The position numbers were made by a program, and so were the translations under genes. Shown piece by piece: positions 1 through 8,531 of a stretch of 25,913 nucleotides of DNA (its first letter is position 1; every line of letters starts with the position of its first letter). The stretch is from CAZJNX01 sp964547415 (GTDB lineage: Bacteria > Pseudomonadota > Alphaproteobacteria > Rhizobiales > Amorphaceae). The notes under the pieces were generated by a model. That model did not search any database and was not told the DNA's origin. It worked only from the letters and a program-made list of their open reading frames with translations. The stretch covers positions 1-25,913 of the forward strand of contig CAZJNX010000038.1 of the NCBI GenBank assembly GCA_964547415.1. Reading direction: 5' to 3'.

Positions 1-1206
1 GACGCCATGGAGGGCCCGACGCCGGTCTCCGCCCTCATCCACGCCGCGACGATGGTGACGGCGGGCGTCTTCATGGTGGCGCGCATGTCGCCGCTCTACG
101 AGTTCGCGCCCAACGCGCTCACCTTCATCGTCCTGATCGGCGGGACGACCGCCTTCTTCGCCGCCACGATCGGCTGCGTCCAGAACGACATCAAGCGGGT
201 GATCGCCTACTCCACCTGCTCGCAGCTCGGCTACATGTTCGTGGCGATCGGGGTGGGCGCCTATTCCGCCGGCATCTTCCACCTTTTCACCCACGCCTTC
301 TTCAAGGCGCTCCTGTTCCTCGGCGCGGGCTCCGTGATCCACGCCATGCACGACGAGCAGGACATGCGGAAGATGGGCGGCCTGTGGCGGAAGATCCCGT
401 ACACCTACGCCGGCATGCTCGTCGGCACGCTGGCGCTCACCGGCTTCTTCTTCACCGCGGGCTACTACTCGAAGGACGCCATCATCGAGGCGGCGTTCAT
501 GAGCCATAACCCGCTCGGCCAGTTCGGCTACTGGACGACGGTGGTCGCGGCCGCGCTCACCGCCTTCTATTCCTGGCGCCTCGTGTTCATGACGTTCCAC
601 GGCAAGACGCGGGCGGCGCCCGACACCTTCAAGCACGCCCACGAATCGCCGCCGTCCATGCTGATCCCGCTCCTCGTCCTGTCGATCGGGGCCCTCGGCG
701 CGGGCGCCGTCTTCTATCCGTACTTCATCGGGTACGACTTCGACGCGTTCTGGAAGGGCGCAATCTACATGCGCGAGGACAACACCATCCTCGAGGAGCT
801 CCACCACGCGCCGGAGATCGTGGTGCTGTCGCCCGCGCTGATGATGGGCGCGGGCCTCCTCCTCGCCATCTGGTTCTATCTCCTGCAGCCGGGGGTGCCG
901 AAGGCGCTGGCGGCCCGCTTCCCGGCCGTCTACCGCTTCCTCCTCAACAAGTGGTACTTCGACGAGCTTTACGACGCCGTGTTCGTCAAGCCGTCCCTCG
1001 CGCTCGGCCGCCTCCTGTGGAAGCGGGGCGACGGCACCCTCATCGACGGTCTCGGGCCCGACGGGGTCTCCGCGCGCGTCCTCGACGTCACGCGCAACGT
1101 GGTCCGCCTGCAGACCGGATACCTCTACCACTACGCCTTCATCATGCTGATCGGTGTGGCAGCCTTGATCACCTGGTTCATGTTCGCCTCGGGGGGCGCG
1201 GGATGA
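1..1206 (+). CDS. nuoL: NADH-quinone oxidoreductase subunit L (5' truncated by window)
   Basis: Large antiporter-like membrane subunit of respiratory complex I, which couples NADH-to-quinone electron transfer to proton pumping across the inner membrane. The window opens inside the gene: the frame is open from base 1 and shows the family core EGPTPVSALIHAATMVTAGV, then the lysine- and histidine-containing helices (QNDIKRVIAYSTCSQLGYMF, FHLFTHAFFKALLFLGAGS). The 401 visible codons are the C-terminal part of a protein usually around 620-700 residues, including the last helices and the region that forms the lateral helix. The stop TGA overlaps the nuoM start as ATGA, so translation is probably coupled. 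The ATG at position 7 is an internal methionine, not the start. Identification is secure. Confidence 0.97.
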   Translation, partial: DAMEGPTPVSALIHAATMVTAGVFMVARMSPLYEFAPNALTFIVLIGGTTAFFAATIGCVQNDIKRVIAYSTCSQLGYMFVAIGVGAYSAGIFHLFTHAFFKALLFLGAGSVIHAMHDEQDMRKMGGLWRKIPYTYAGMLVGTLALTGFFFTAGYYSKDAIIEAAFMSHNPLGQFGYWTTVVAAALTAFYSWRLVFMTFHGKTRAAPDTFKHAHESPPSMLIPLLVLSIGALGAGAVFYPYFIGYDFDAFWKGAIYMREDNTILEELHHAPEIVVLSPALMMGAGLLLAIWFYLLQPGVPKALAARFPAVYRFLLNKWYFDELYDAVFVKPSLALGRLLWKRGDGTLIDGLGPDGVSARVLDVTRNVVRLQTGYLYHYAFIMLIGVAALITWFMFASGGAG

Positions 1207-2759
1207 GCGACTGGCCGGTCCTTTCCCTCGTCATCTTCCTGCCGCTGGTCGGCGTCTTCTTCATCCTGTTGGTGCGCGGGGAGGACGAGCAGGCGCTCGT
1301 CAACATCCGCCGCGTGGCGCTGGTGACGACGGTCTTCACCTTCCTGGTGTCGCTGTTCATCTGGGCGGGCTTCGACCCGACGGAGTCCGGCTTCCAGTTC
1401 CAGGAGCGGTCGGCCTGGATCCCCGGGCTCGTCACCTACCACGTGGGCGTCGACGGCATCTCGATGCTGTTCGTGATCCTCACCACCTTCCTGATGCCGT
1501 TCTGCATCCTGGCGAGCTGGAAGGCGGTGACCGTCCGCGTCAAGGAGTACATGATCGCCTTCCTCGTCCTGGAGACGATGATGGTCGGCGTGTTCTGTGC
1601 GCTCGACATCGTGATCTTCTACATATTCTTCGAGGGCGGCCTGATCCCGATGTTCATCATCATCGGGGTATGGGGCGGTCCGCGGCGGGTGTACGCGAGC
1701 TTCAAGTTCTTCCTTTACACGCTGCTTGGCTCGCTGTTGATGCTGGTGGCGCTCCTCGTCATGTACATGGAGGCCGGGACCACCAACATCCCGGAACTCC
1801 TCGCCCACGACTTCCCCGTGGGCATGCAGACGTGGCTGTGGCTCGCCTTCTTCGCCTCCTTCGCGGTGAAGATGCCCATGTGGCCGGTCCACACCTGGCT
1901 GCCCGACGCCCATGTGGAGGCGCCGACGGCCGGCTCGGTCATCCTCGCCGGCATTCTCCTGAAGATGGGCGGCTACGGGTTCCTGCGCTTCTCGCTGCCC
2001 ATGTTCCCGGACGCCAGCCTCGACTTCCAGCCGTTCGTCTTCGCCCTGTCGGTGATCGCCGTCGTCTACACCTCGCTGGTGGCCCTCGCCCAGGAGGACA
2101 TGAAGAAGCTGATCGCCTACTCGTCCGTCGCCCACATGGGCTTCGTGACCATGGGCATCTTCACGCTGGACCTTCAGGGCGTGCAGGGGGCGATCTTCCT
2201 GATGCTGTCCCACGGGCTCGTCTCGGCGGCGCTGTTCCTGTGCGTCGGCGTCATCTACGACCGGGCGCACACCCGCGAGATCTCGGCCTACGGCGGCCTC
2301 GTGAAGAACATGCCGTGGTACGCGCTCGCCTTCATGGTATTCACCATGGCGAACGTCGGCCTGCCGGGGACGTCCGGCTTCGTCGGCGAGTTCCTGTCCC
2401 TCATCGGCACCTACCAGGTGAACACCCTCGCCGCCGTGATCGCGACCCTCGGCGTCATCCTGTCGGCGGCCTATGCGCTGTGGCTCTACCGCCGCGTGGT
2501 GCTCGGCCCCGTCGAGAAGGAGGCGATGCGGCGGATGGAGGACCTCGACCTCCGCGAGAAGGTGGTGCTCGTGCCCCTCGTCGTCCTCGTCATCCTGTTC
2601 GGCGTGTGGCCCGCGCCGATCCTGGAAGTGACCGAGGCGTCGGTGCAGAACCTCATCACCGGGGTCGAGACCCGCCTCGGCGACGCGGGCCCCGCGGCGC
2701 CGGCGGCGTCCGGTCCGCTGGCGGCCGAGGCCGCGGCCCTCGCGGCCGGACAGGAGTGA
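1203..2759 (+). CDS. nuoM: NADH-quinone oxidoreductase subunit M
   Basis: Second antiporter-like proton-pumping subunit of complex I in the inner membrane; 518 residues, a normal family length, with about 14 hydrophobic helices. The expected charged residues are visible: Glu144 in FFEGGLIPM (equivalent to E. coli Glu144), Lys223 in AVKMPMWPVHTWLPDAHVEA and Lys254 in ILLKMGGYGFLRF. The second half-channel motif is EDMKKLIAYSSVAHMGFV. The ATG is chosen because it overlaps the nuoL stop (ATGA) and gives the normal N-terminus MSDWPVLSLVIFLPLVG. An open extension of this frame upstream lies inside nuoL and is a shadow. The last ~25 residues are alanine/proline-rich and probably an unconserved tail. 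Confidence 0.97.
   Translation: MSDWPVLSLVIFLPLVGVFFILLVRGEDEQALVNIRRVALVTTVFTFLVSLFIWAGFDPTESGFQFQERSAWIPGLVTYHVGVDGISMLFVILTTFLMPFCILASWKAVTVRVKEYMIAFLVLETMMVGVFCALDIVIFYIFFEGGLIPMFIIIGVWGGPRRVYASFKFFLYTLLGSLLMLVALLVMYMEAGTTNIPELLAHDFPVGMQTWLWLAFFASFAVKMPMWPVHTWLPDAHVEAPTAGSVILAGILLKMGGYGFLRFSLPMFPDASLDFQPFVFALSVIAVVYTSLVALAQEDMKKLIAYSSVAHMGFVTMGIFTLDLQGVQGAIFLMLSHGLVSAALFLCVGVIYDRAHTREISAYGGLVKNMPWYALAFMVFTMANVGLPGTSGFVGEFLSLIGTYQVNTLAAVIATLGVILSAAYALWLYRRVVLGPVEKEAMRRMEDLDLREKVVLVPLVVLVILFGVWPAPILEVTEASVQNLITGVETRLGDAGPAAPAASGPLAAEAAALAAGQE
2752..2756 (+). promoter_or_regulatory. Shine-Dalgarno sequence deciding the nuoN start
   Basis: AGGAG lies at the very end of nuoM, across the boundary to its stop codon. 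It is 8 nt from TTG 2765, an ideal distance, but 14 nt from ATG 2771. GTG 2756 overlaps the nuoM stop and would coincide with the SD itself. The spacing therefore favours TTG as the nuoN start. Confidence 0.5.
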
Positions 2760-2764
2760 GAGCC

Positions 2765-4216
2765 TTGGACATGCACGCCTTTCCGGACCTCTTCCCGGCG
2801 CTTCCGGAGATCGCGCTCGCCCTCGGCGCGCTCGCCCTCCTGATGGTCGGCGCCTTCTCGAGGGCCGAGGCGACGCGGACGGTCACGACGCTGTCGATCC
2901 TCCTCCTCCTCCTCGTCCTCGGCCTCGTCGTCCTCACCTTCCGCGAGGGGGTCACCTTCTCCGGCACCTTCGTGTCGGACGCCTTCGCCCGCTACTTGAA
3001 GGTGCTCGTCCTCGTCGGCGCGCTCCTCGCCATCTTGATGTCGACGGCCTACGCGCGCGCCGCCCGCTTCGACCGGTTCGAGTACCCCGTCCTCGTGGTG
3101 CTCGCCGTCCTCGGCATGTCGATCATGATCTCGGCCAACGACATGCTGACGCTCTACCTCGGGCTGGAGCTGCAGAGCCTGTCGATCTACGTGCTCGCCG
3201 CGATCAATCGGGATTCGCTACGCTCTACCGAGGCGGGCCTCAAGTACTTCGTGCTGGGTGCCCTGTCGTCGGGGATGCTGCTCTACGGCATCTCCTTCAT
3301 CTACGGTTATACGGGAACCACCATCTTTCCGGAGATCGCGGCGCGGGTCGCGACGGTGGACGGGGTGGAGCCGGTGTTCGTGTTCGGCATCGTGTTCGTG
3401 GTCGCCGGGCTCGCCTTCAAGCTGTCGGCCGCGCCGTTCCACATGTGGACGCCGGACGTCTACGAGGGCGCGCCGACGCCGGTCACCGCCTTCATCGCCG
3501 CCGCGCCCAAGGTGGCGGCGATGGCGCTCACCTTGCGCGTCCTCATCGATGCCTTCGGCACCACGCCGGACGTTCTCCTCGCCTGGCAGCAGATCATCGT
3601 GTTCGTGGCGATCGCCTCCATGGCGATCGGGGCGTTCGCCGCCATCGGGCAGCGCAACATCAAGCGCCTGTTCGCCTACTCGGCCATCGGTCACATGGGC
3701 TATGCGCTCGTCGGCCTGGCGGCGGGGACGCAGCAGGGCGTGACCAGCGTCATCGTGTACATCACCATCTACCTCGCCATGACCCTCGGGTCGTTCGCGT
3801 GCGTCCTCGCCATGCGCCGCCACGAGGAGGGGATGGTGGAAACGATCGACGACTTGGCGGGCCTGTCGCGCAACCAGCCGGTCATGGCGTTCCTGTTCGC
3901 CATGCTGATGTTCTCGATGGCAGGGATCCCCCCGCTCGCCGGCTTCTTCGCCAAGTTCTACGTGTTCTTCGCGGCCGTCGAGGCGGGGCTCGTGGTGCTG
4001 GCGGTGATCGCGGTGCTCGCCTCGGTGGTCGGCGCGTTCTACTATCTGCGCATTATCAAGGTGATGTACTTCGACGAGCCGCAGGACACGTTCGAGCCGA
4101 TGCCGGGCGAGTTGAAGCTCGTGCTCGGGCTGTCGGGCGCCTTCAACCTCCTGTTCTTCCTGTTCATCTCGCCCGTCGTCGCGGCGGCGGGCGTCGCCGC
4201 GGCGAGCCTGTTCTGA
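2765..4216 (+). CDS. nuoN: NADH-quinone oxidoreductase subunit N
   Basis: Third antiporter-like membrane subunit of complex I; 483 residues from the chosen start. Family signatures include LYLGLELQSLSIYVLAA with the key glutamate near residue 135, FKLSAAPFHMWTPDVYEGAP with its lysine near 219, and RNIKRLFAYSAIGHMGYALVG. Hydrophobic helices run throughout. Three in-frame starts compete: GTG 2756 (overlapping the nuoM stop), TTG 2765 and ATG 2771. TTG has AGGAG at 8 nt spacing and is preferred; ATG would shorten the protein by only two residues. The gene follows nuoM with a gap of a few bases, and its TGA overlaps the probable CTG start of birA, giving a tightly packed nuoLMN-birA unit. Confidence 0.95.
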   Translation: MDMHAFPDLFPALPEIALALGALALLMVGAFSRAEATRTVTTLSILLLLLVLGLVVLTFREGVTFSGTFVSDAFARYLKVLVLVGALLAILMSTAYARAARFDRFEYPVLVVLAVLGMSIMISANDMLTLYLGLELQSLSIYVLAAINRDSLRSTEAGLKYFVLGALSSGMLLYGISFIYGYTGTTIFPEIAARVATVDGVEPVFVFGIVFVVAGLAFKLSAAPFHMWTPDVYEGAPTPVTAFIAAAPKVAAMALTLRVLIDAFGTTPDVLLAWQQIIVFVAIASMAIGAFAAIGQRNIKRLFAYSAIGHMGYALVGLAAGTQQGVTSVIVYITIYLAMTLGSFACVLAMRRHEEGMVETIDDLAGLSRNQPVMAFLFAMLMFSMAGIPPLAGFFAKFYVFFAAVEAGLVVLAVIAVLASVVGAFYYLRIIKVMYFDEPQDTFEPMPGELKLVLGLSGAFNLLFFLFISPVVAAAGVAAASLF

Positions 4217-5007
4217 CGGGCGCGGCTGCGCGCATCGTCCGCCTCGGCACCGTCGGCTCCACCAACGCCGTCGCCATGGAGGCGGCGGCCGCGGGCGAGG
4301 GCGGGCCCGTCTGGTTCGTGGCGGTGCGGCAGACCGCCGGGCGCGGGCGGCACGGCCGGCCGTGGGTGTCGGCGGCGGGCAACCTCTACGCCTCCCACCT
4401 CAAGGTGACCCGCCTTCCGGCCGAGCGCCTTTCCCTCCTCCCGCTCGCGGCCGCGGTCGCCCTCGCCGAAGCCCTCGAGGCGGCGGCGGCGCTTGCGGGC
4501 CGCGTGCGCCTCAAGTGGCCCAACGACGTCCTCGTGGACGGGGCGAAGGTCTCCGGCATCCTCCTGGAGGCGCGCCACGGGCTCGCGATGGGCAGCGCCG
4601 TCGTGACGGGCTTCGGCGTCAACTGCGCCCATCATCCCACGGATGCGCCCTACCCGGTGACGAGCCTCGCCGCCGCCGGCACCGCCGCGGGCCCCGAGGC
4701 GGTGCTCGCCGCCCTCGCCCCGCGCTACGGGGCGGCGTGGGAGCGCCTCGGCGGATCGGACGATCCGTCGCAGGCGGTCCGGGCGGCCTGGCTCGCCCGG
4801 GCGGTCGGGATCGGCGGTCCGGTGGCGGTGCGCCTGCCCGGGGGCACCCTCGAGGGGCTCTTCCGCGGCCTCGACGCCGCCGGCCGGCTGGAACTTCTGG
4901 CGCCCGACGGCCGTCTTCATCTCGTCGCGGCGGGCGACGTCTTCTTCGGGACCCACCCCGCCGTCGGCGGCGGCTTGCGGCCCGGGCCCCCGCGCCCGAT
5001 AAGGTAG
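4213..5007 (+). CDS. birA: biotin--[acetyl-CoA-carboxylase] ligase, probable CTG start
   Basis: Attaches biotin, through biotinyl-5'-AMP, to the carrier domain of acetyl-CoA carboxylase and other biotin enzymes in the cytoplasm. About 264 residues. There is no N-terminal helix-turn-helix, so this is a monofunctional ligase and not a repressor. Visible motifs are VGSTN (residues 14-18), RQTAGRGRHGRPW with the biotin/ATP loop GRGRHG (44-49), and LKWPNDVLVDGAKVSGILLE with the catalytic lysine region. The first ATG in frame (4276) would delete the VGSTN motif, and no GTG or TTG exists between the core and the end of nuoN. CTG 4213 overlaps the nuoN stop as CTGA, the same coupling geometry as ATGA at nuoL/nuoM. 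Function is secure; the start is an inference. Confidence 0.88.
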   Translation: MTGAAARIVRLGTVGSTNAVAMEAAAAGEGGPVWFVAVRQTAGRGRHGRPWVSAAGNLYASHLKVTRLPAERLSLLPLAAAVALAEALEAAAALAGRVRLKWPNDVLVDGAKVSGILLEARHGLAMGSAVVTGFGVNCAHHPTDAPYPVTSLAAAGTAAGPEAVLAALAPRYGAAWERLGGSDDPSQAVRAAWLARAVGIGGPVAVRLPGGTLEGLFRGLDAAGRLELLAPDGRLHLVAAGDVFFGTHPAVGGGLRPGPPRPIR

Positions 5008-5046
5008 GGCCCGCCGCCACACGCGCCCGCCACCCACGGAGGCCCG

Positions 5047-6726
5047 ATGCTTCGCCGGAACGAACCGTCCCTCGTCTTCCTGCCGCTCGGCGGGGTCGGG
5101 GAAATCGGCATGAACTGCGCCCTTTACGGCTTCGGCCCGGAGGGCGACCGGCGCTGGATCATGGTCGATTGCGGCATCACCTTCGGCGACGCCAGGTCGA
5201 CCCCGGGGGTGGACATCATCTTCCCCGACATCGCCTTCGCCGAGGAGGAGCGGGACAACATCGTCGCGATCCTCCTCACCCACGCCCACGAGGACCACTA
5301 CGGCGCGATCTCCGACCTGTGGCCGCGCCTGCGCGCGCCGGTCTACGCCACCGCCTTCACCGCCGGCCTTCTCGAGGCGAAGGCGATCGAGAACCAGCGG
5401 CGCGAGCGCGTCCCCGTCACGGTGGTGGAGCAGGGCGCGGTCCTCGACCTCGACCCGTTCCGCGTGGAGTACGTCGCCGTCAGCCACTCGATCCCGGAGC
5501 CCAACGCCCTCGTGATCGAGACGCCCGCAGGCCGCATCGTCCATTCCGGCGACTGGAAGCTCGACCCGACGCCCGGCCTCGGCCGGCCCATGGACGAGGC
5601 GCGACTGAAGGCCGTCGGCGCGTCGGGCGTGCGCGCCCTCGTGTGCGATTCGACCAACGCCATCCGCGCCGGCCGCTCCCCGTCCGAGGCGGACGTTGCC
5701 ACGCGCCTCGCCGAGATCATACGGGAGGCGCCGTTCCGCGTCGCCGTCACCACCTTCTCTTCCAACGTGGCGCGGCTGCGGGCGGTCCTGTCGGCGGCGG
5801 CGCGGGCGGACCGCCACGTCGTCGTCATGGGGCGGGCGATCAAGCGCGTCCTCGACGTGGCGGGGGAGCTCGGCTACCTCGAAGGCCTGCCCGCCCCCCT
5901 CGACGAGGACGACTTCGGCTACCTGCCGCGGGACAAGGTCGTCCTCCTCCTCACCGGCAGCCAGGGGGAGGAGCGGGCGGCGCTCGCCCGCATCGCCTCC
6001 GACGACCACCCCCGCGTCGCCCTGTCGCCCGGCGACCTCGTGATCTTCTCCTCCCGCACCATCCCGGGCAACGAGAAGGCGGTGAACCAGGTGGTGAACG
6101 GCCTCGCCGCCCAGCGGGTGGAGATCCTGACCGCCAGCGACGACCCGCTCGTCCACGTCTCCGGCCACCCCCGCCGGGACGAGCTCGCCGAACTCTACCG
6201 CTGGCTGAGCCCCGAGCTCGTCGTCCCCGTCCACGGCGAGCCCCACCACCTCGCCATGCACGCCAAGTTCGCCGAGGACCAGGGCATCCGGGAGGTGGTG
6301 CTCGCCGCCAACGGGGCCATGGTCCAGCTCGCGCCCGGCCCCGGCCGGATCGTCGACGAGCTCGAGGTGGACGTCGCCCTCATGGACGGCCGCCTCCTCC
6401 TGTCGCCCAAGGACAGCAACGTGGACGAGCGGCGGCGCCTCGCCTTCGCGGGGTGCATCGTCGTCCACGTCCTCCTCGACGAGCGGCTGGAGCTCGTGGA
6501 CGACCCGGACGTGGTCCTTTTCGGCGTGCCGGAGCTGGACGGGGAGGGGCGGCTCCTGCGCGACCTCGTGGTGGACGCGGCGGGCGACGCCATCGATTCG
6601 ATCCCCCGGCCCCGCCGGCGCGACCGGGACATGGTGGCGATGGCCGCCCGCAGGGCCGTCCGCTCGCTGATGTCCCAGACCTGGGGCAAGAAGCCGCTGA
6701 CGCGGGTCCACGTCACCCTTCTGTAG
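5047..6726 (+). CDS. rnj: ribonuclease J
   Basis: Metallo-beta-lactamase/beta-CASP nuclease that matures and degrades RNA with endo- and 5'-3' exonucleolytic activity; 559 residues, normal length. Visible motifs: PLGGVGEIGMN near the N-terminus, the zinc motif HAHEDH (residues 79-84), SHSIPEPNALVIETPAG followed by HSGDWKLD, and the beta-CASP segment HVSGHPRRDEL with VPVHGEPHHLAMHAKFA. The C-terminal ~100 residues form the small J-type domain. GGAGG lies 4 nt before the ATG, slightly close but usable. It follows birA by 39 bp, the arrangement I know from Hyphomicrobiales, where rnj sits directly behind nuoN-birA. Confidence 0.96.
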   Translation: MLRRNEPSLVFLPLGGVGEIGMNCALYGFGPEGDRRWIMVDCGITFGDARSTPGVDIIFPDIAFAEEERDNIVAILLTHAHEDHYGAISDLWPRLRAPVYATAFTAGLLEAKAIENQRRERVPVTVVEQGAVLDLDPFRVEYVAVSHSIPEPNALVIETPAGRIVHSGDWKLDPTPGLGRPMDEARLKAVGASGVRALVCDSTNAIRAGRSPSEADVATRLAEIIREAPFRVAVTTFSSNVARLRAVLSAAARADRHVVVMGRAIKRVLDVAGELGYLEGLPAPLDEDDFGYLPRDKVVLLLTGSQGEERAALARIASDDHPRVALSPGDLVIFSSRTIPGNEKAVNQVVNGLAAQRVEILTASDDPLVHVSGHPRRDELAELYRWLSPELVVPVHGEPHHLAMHAKFAEDQGIREVVLAANGAMVQLAPGPGRIVDELEVDVALMDGRLLLSPKDSNVDERRRLAFAGCIVVHVLLDERLELVDDPDVVLFGVPELDGEGRLLRDLVVDAAGDAIDSIPRPRRRDRDMVAMAARRAVRSLMSQTWGKKPLTRVHVTLL

Positions 6727-6801
6727 CCGTCCCGCCGGCCCTTCCCGCGAACGGCGGCGCCCGCGGGGCGTTGCCCGGGGCGGGGCGCGGAGGACCGGCG
6801 C

Positions 6802-7332
6802 ATGTTTTTCGACGGATGGGAAAGGATCGCCCACACCCTCGTGGTCGGGCCGATCCCCTACATCGCGGTGGTGGCGCTCCTGAGGGTGAGCGGCAAGCGC
6901 ACCCTCGCCAAGATGAACGCCTTCGACCTCGTCGTGACGGTCGCCCTCGGCTCCACCCTCGCCACCATTTTCCTGTCGACCAGCGTGTCGGCGACGCGGG
7001 GCATCGTGGCGCTCCTGCTCCTCGTCGCGCTCCAGTACGCGGTCGCCTTCCTCGCCGCCCGGTCGGACGGCTTCCAGGCGGTGGTGAAGGCGACGCCGCG
7101 GCTTCTCCTCGCCGACGGGCGCATCGACGAGGCGGCGCTCCTTTCCGAGCGCGTCGCGCGGGAGGAGCTGCTCGCGGCCGTCCGCGCCACCGGCCACGCC
7201 CGGCTCGAGGACGTGGGCTACGTGGTGCTGGAGACGGACGGCACCTTCTCCGTCATCGGCCGCTCCGCGGGGCCGCCGACCGCCCTTTCCAACGTGCGCG
7301 GGATCGGCGAGGCTTCCGCGGGACGAACCTGA
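6802..7332 (+). CDS. DUF421 / YetF-like membrane protein
   Basis: 176-residue protein with three hydrophobic segments in the first ~90 residues, followed by a soluble alpha/beta domain. The pattern LRVSGKRTLAKMNAFDLVVTVALGS followed by a GGRI/DGRI-type turn (LLLADGRIDEAALLSE) and REELLAAVRATGHARLEDVGYVVLETDG is that of the DUF421 (YetF/YcaP) family, an inner-membrane family of poorly known role. GGAGG at 6789-6793 precedes the ATG by 8 nt. It lies 75 bp after rnj and 17 bp before the GNAT gene, so it is probably co-transcribed. DUF421 plus GNAT separate rnj from mce, which I recall as closer neighbours in related genomes. No specific function can be assigned. Confidence 0.85.
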   Translation: MFFDGWERIAHTLVVGPIPYIAVVALLRVSGKRTLAKMNAFDLVVTVALGSTLATIFLSTSVSATRGIVALLLLVALQYAVAFLAARSDGFQAVVKATPRLLLADGRIDEAALLSERVAREELLAAVRATGHARLEDVGYVVLETDGTFSVIGRSAGPPTALSNVRGIGEASAGRT

Positions 7333-7349
7333 GAGGCGGGAGACGGGCG

Positions 7350-8039
7350 ATGGCGGACGGGGCGGAGCTTGCGCTCGGGGAGCCTGTGCCGGGCTGGACG
7401 GCACGCCCCCGCCCGCCGCTGACGGCGATGGACGGGCGCACCTGTCGCGTGGAGCCGCTCGATCCGCAGCGCCACGGGCTGGATTTGTGGCGGGCCTTCT
7501 CGCAGGACCGGGAGGGCGTCGGCTGGACCTACATGCCCTACGGGCCGTTCGGGGACGAGGCCGCCTTCCGCGCCTTCCTCGGCCGGTGCGCGGCCGGTGA
7601 CGATCCGCTGTTCCACGCCATTCTCGATGCGCGGGGCCGCGCCTCCGGCATGGCGAGCTTCCTCAGGATCGACCCGGCGAACGGGGTGATCGAGGTGGGC
7701 CACATCCACCACGCCCCGCGGCTGAAGCGCACGGTGGCCGCGACGGAGGCGATGGCGCTGATGATGACCCGCGTCTTCGACGAGCTCGGCTACCGCCGCT
7801 ACGAGTGGAAGTGCAACGCCCTCAACGCCGCCTCCATGGCGGCGGCCCGCCGCCTCGGCTTCACCTACGAGGGCACCTTCCGCCAGGCGGTCGTCGTCAA
7901 GGGGCGCAACCGCGACACGGCCTGGTTCTCCGTCATCGACAGGGAATGGCCGGATCGCAAGGCGCGCTTCGCCGCCTGGCTGTCGCCGGACAACTTCGAC
8001 GCCGAGGGGCGCCAGCGCCGCGCCCTGTCGGCCACCTGA
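7350..8039 (+). CDS. GNAT-family N-acetyltransferase (RimJ/RimL-like)
   Basis: 229-residue protein of the GNAT superfamily, which transfers acetyl from acetyl-CoA to an amine. The pattern is that of the larger RimJ/RimL-type members: RTCRVEPLDPQRHGLDLW, then WTYMPYGPF, SFLRIDPANGVIEVGHIHHA for the central strands, and the C-terminal CoA-binding part RRYEWKCNALNAASMAAARR with GFTYEGTFRQAVVVKGRNRD. This last block is characteristic of proteins annotated as GNAT acetyltransferases acting on proteins or small amines. The substrate cannot be told. A purine-rich GGGAG lies upstream of the ATG. An open frame extends over 900 codons upstream, but there it only shadows birA and rnj. Confidence 0.88.
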   Translation: MADGAELALGEPVPGWTARPRPPLTAMDGRTCRVEPLDPQRHGLDLWRAFSQDREGVGWTYMPYGPFGDEAAFRAFLGRCAAGDDPLFHAILDARGRASGMASFLRIDPANGVIEVGHIHHAPRLKRTVAATEAMALMMTRVFDELGYRRYEWKCNALNAASMAAARRLGFTYEGTFRQAVVVKGRNRDTAWFSVIDREWPDRKARFAAWLSPDNFDAEGRQRRALSAT

Positions 8040-8116
8040 GGCGCGGCGCGGCCTTGCGGGCGGGCGCCTTATGGCGCAGGAGACGGGGCCGCCGCCGCCG
8101 ACCCGGAGAAAGACCC

Positions 8117-8521
8117 ATGCTCGGACGCCTCAACCACGTCGCGATCGCCGTCCCGGACCTCGCAGCCGCCGCCGACACCTACAGGAGCCTCCTCGGCGCG
8201 AAGGTGTCCTCGCCCCAGGCCGAGCCCGACCACGGGGTGACGGTCGTCTTCGTGGAACTCGACAACACCAAGATCGAGCTCCTCGAACCCCTTGGCGAGG
8301 GCTCGCCCATCGCCGGTTTCCTGGAGAAGAACCCCGCGGGCGGCATCCATCACGTGTGCTACGAGGTGGATGACATCATCGCCGCCCGGGACCATCTGAA
8401 GGCGCAAGGGGCCCGCGTCCTCGGGGACGGCGAGCCGAAGATCGGCGCTCACGGCAAGCCGGTCCTCTTCCTTCACCCGAAGGACGTGTGCGGCACCCTC
8501 ACCGAGCTGGAACAGGCCTGA
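8117..8521 (+). CDS. mce: methylmalonyl-CoA epimerase
   Basis: Interconverts (S)- and (R)-methylmalonyl-CoA, linking propionyl-CoA carboxylation to methylmalonyl-CoA mutase. It is a 134-residue VOC-fold (glyoxalase-like) protein with two beta-alpha-beta-beta-beta modules. Visible features: LNHVAIAVPDL at the N-terminus with a metal-binding histidine (His7), FVELDNTKIELLEPLGEGSP, GGIHHVCYEVDDI carrying the third-ligand histidine, and FLHPKDVCGTLTELEQ with the C-terminal ligand glutamate. The last two blocks separate methylmalonyl-CoA epimerase from other VOC proteins. GGAGAAAG precedes the ATG. The DUF1467 gene follows after 10 bp, a pairing familiar from Hyphomicrobiales. Confidence 0.95.
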   Translation: MLGRLNHVAIAVPDLAAAADTYRSLLGAKVSSPQAEPDHGVTVVFVELDNTKIELLEPLGEGSPIAGFLEKNPAGGIHHVCYEVDDIIAARDHLKAQGARVLGDGEPKIGAHGKPVLFLHPKDVCGTLTELEQA

Positions 8522-8531
8522 CCCGACCCCC

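Noticed and set aside
6758..6772. CGCCC-GCG-GGGCG hairpin followed by TT after rnj as a terminator
   Set aside because: Only a 5-bp stem and two T residues, within a closely spaced same-strand series; too weak to call.
4042..7404. Minus-strand open frame of 1,120 codons opposite nuoN-birA-rnj-DUF421
   Set aside because: It spans four well-identified plus-strand genes; the product is Arg/Gly/His-rich without motifs, a typical shadow.
8064..8077. GCGCC-TTAT-GGCGC hairpin before mce as a riboswitch or attenuator
   Set aside because: A 5-bp stem in GC-rich sequence is expected by chance, and no known riboswitch elements are present.
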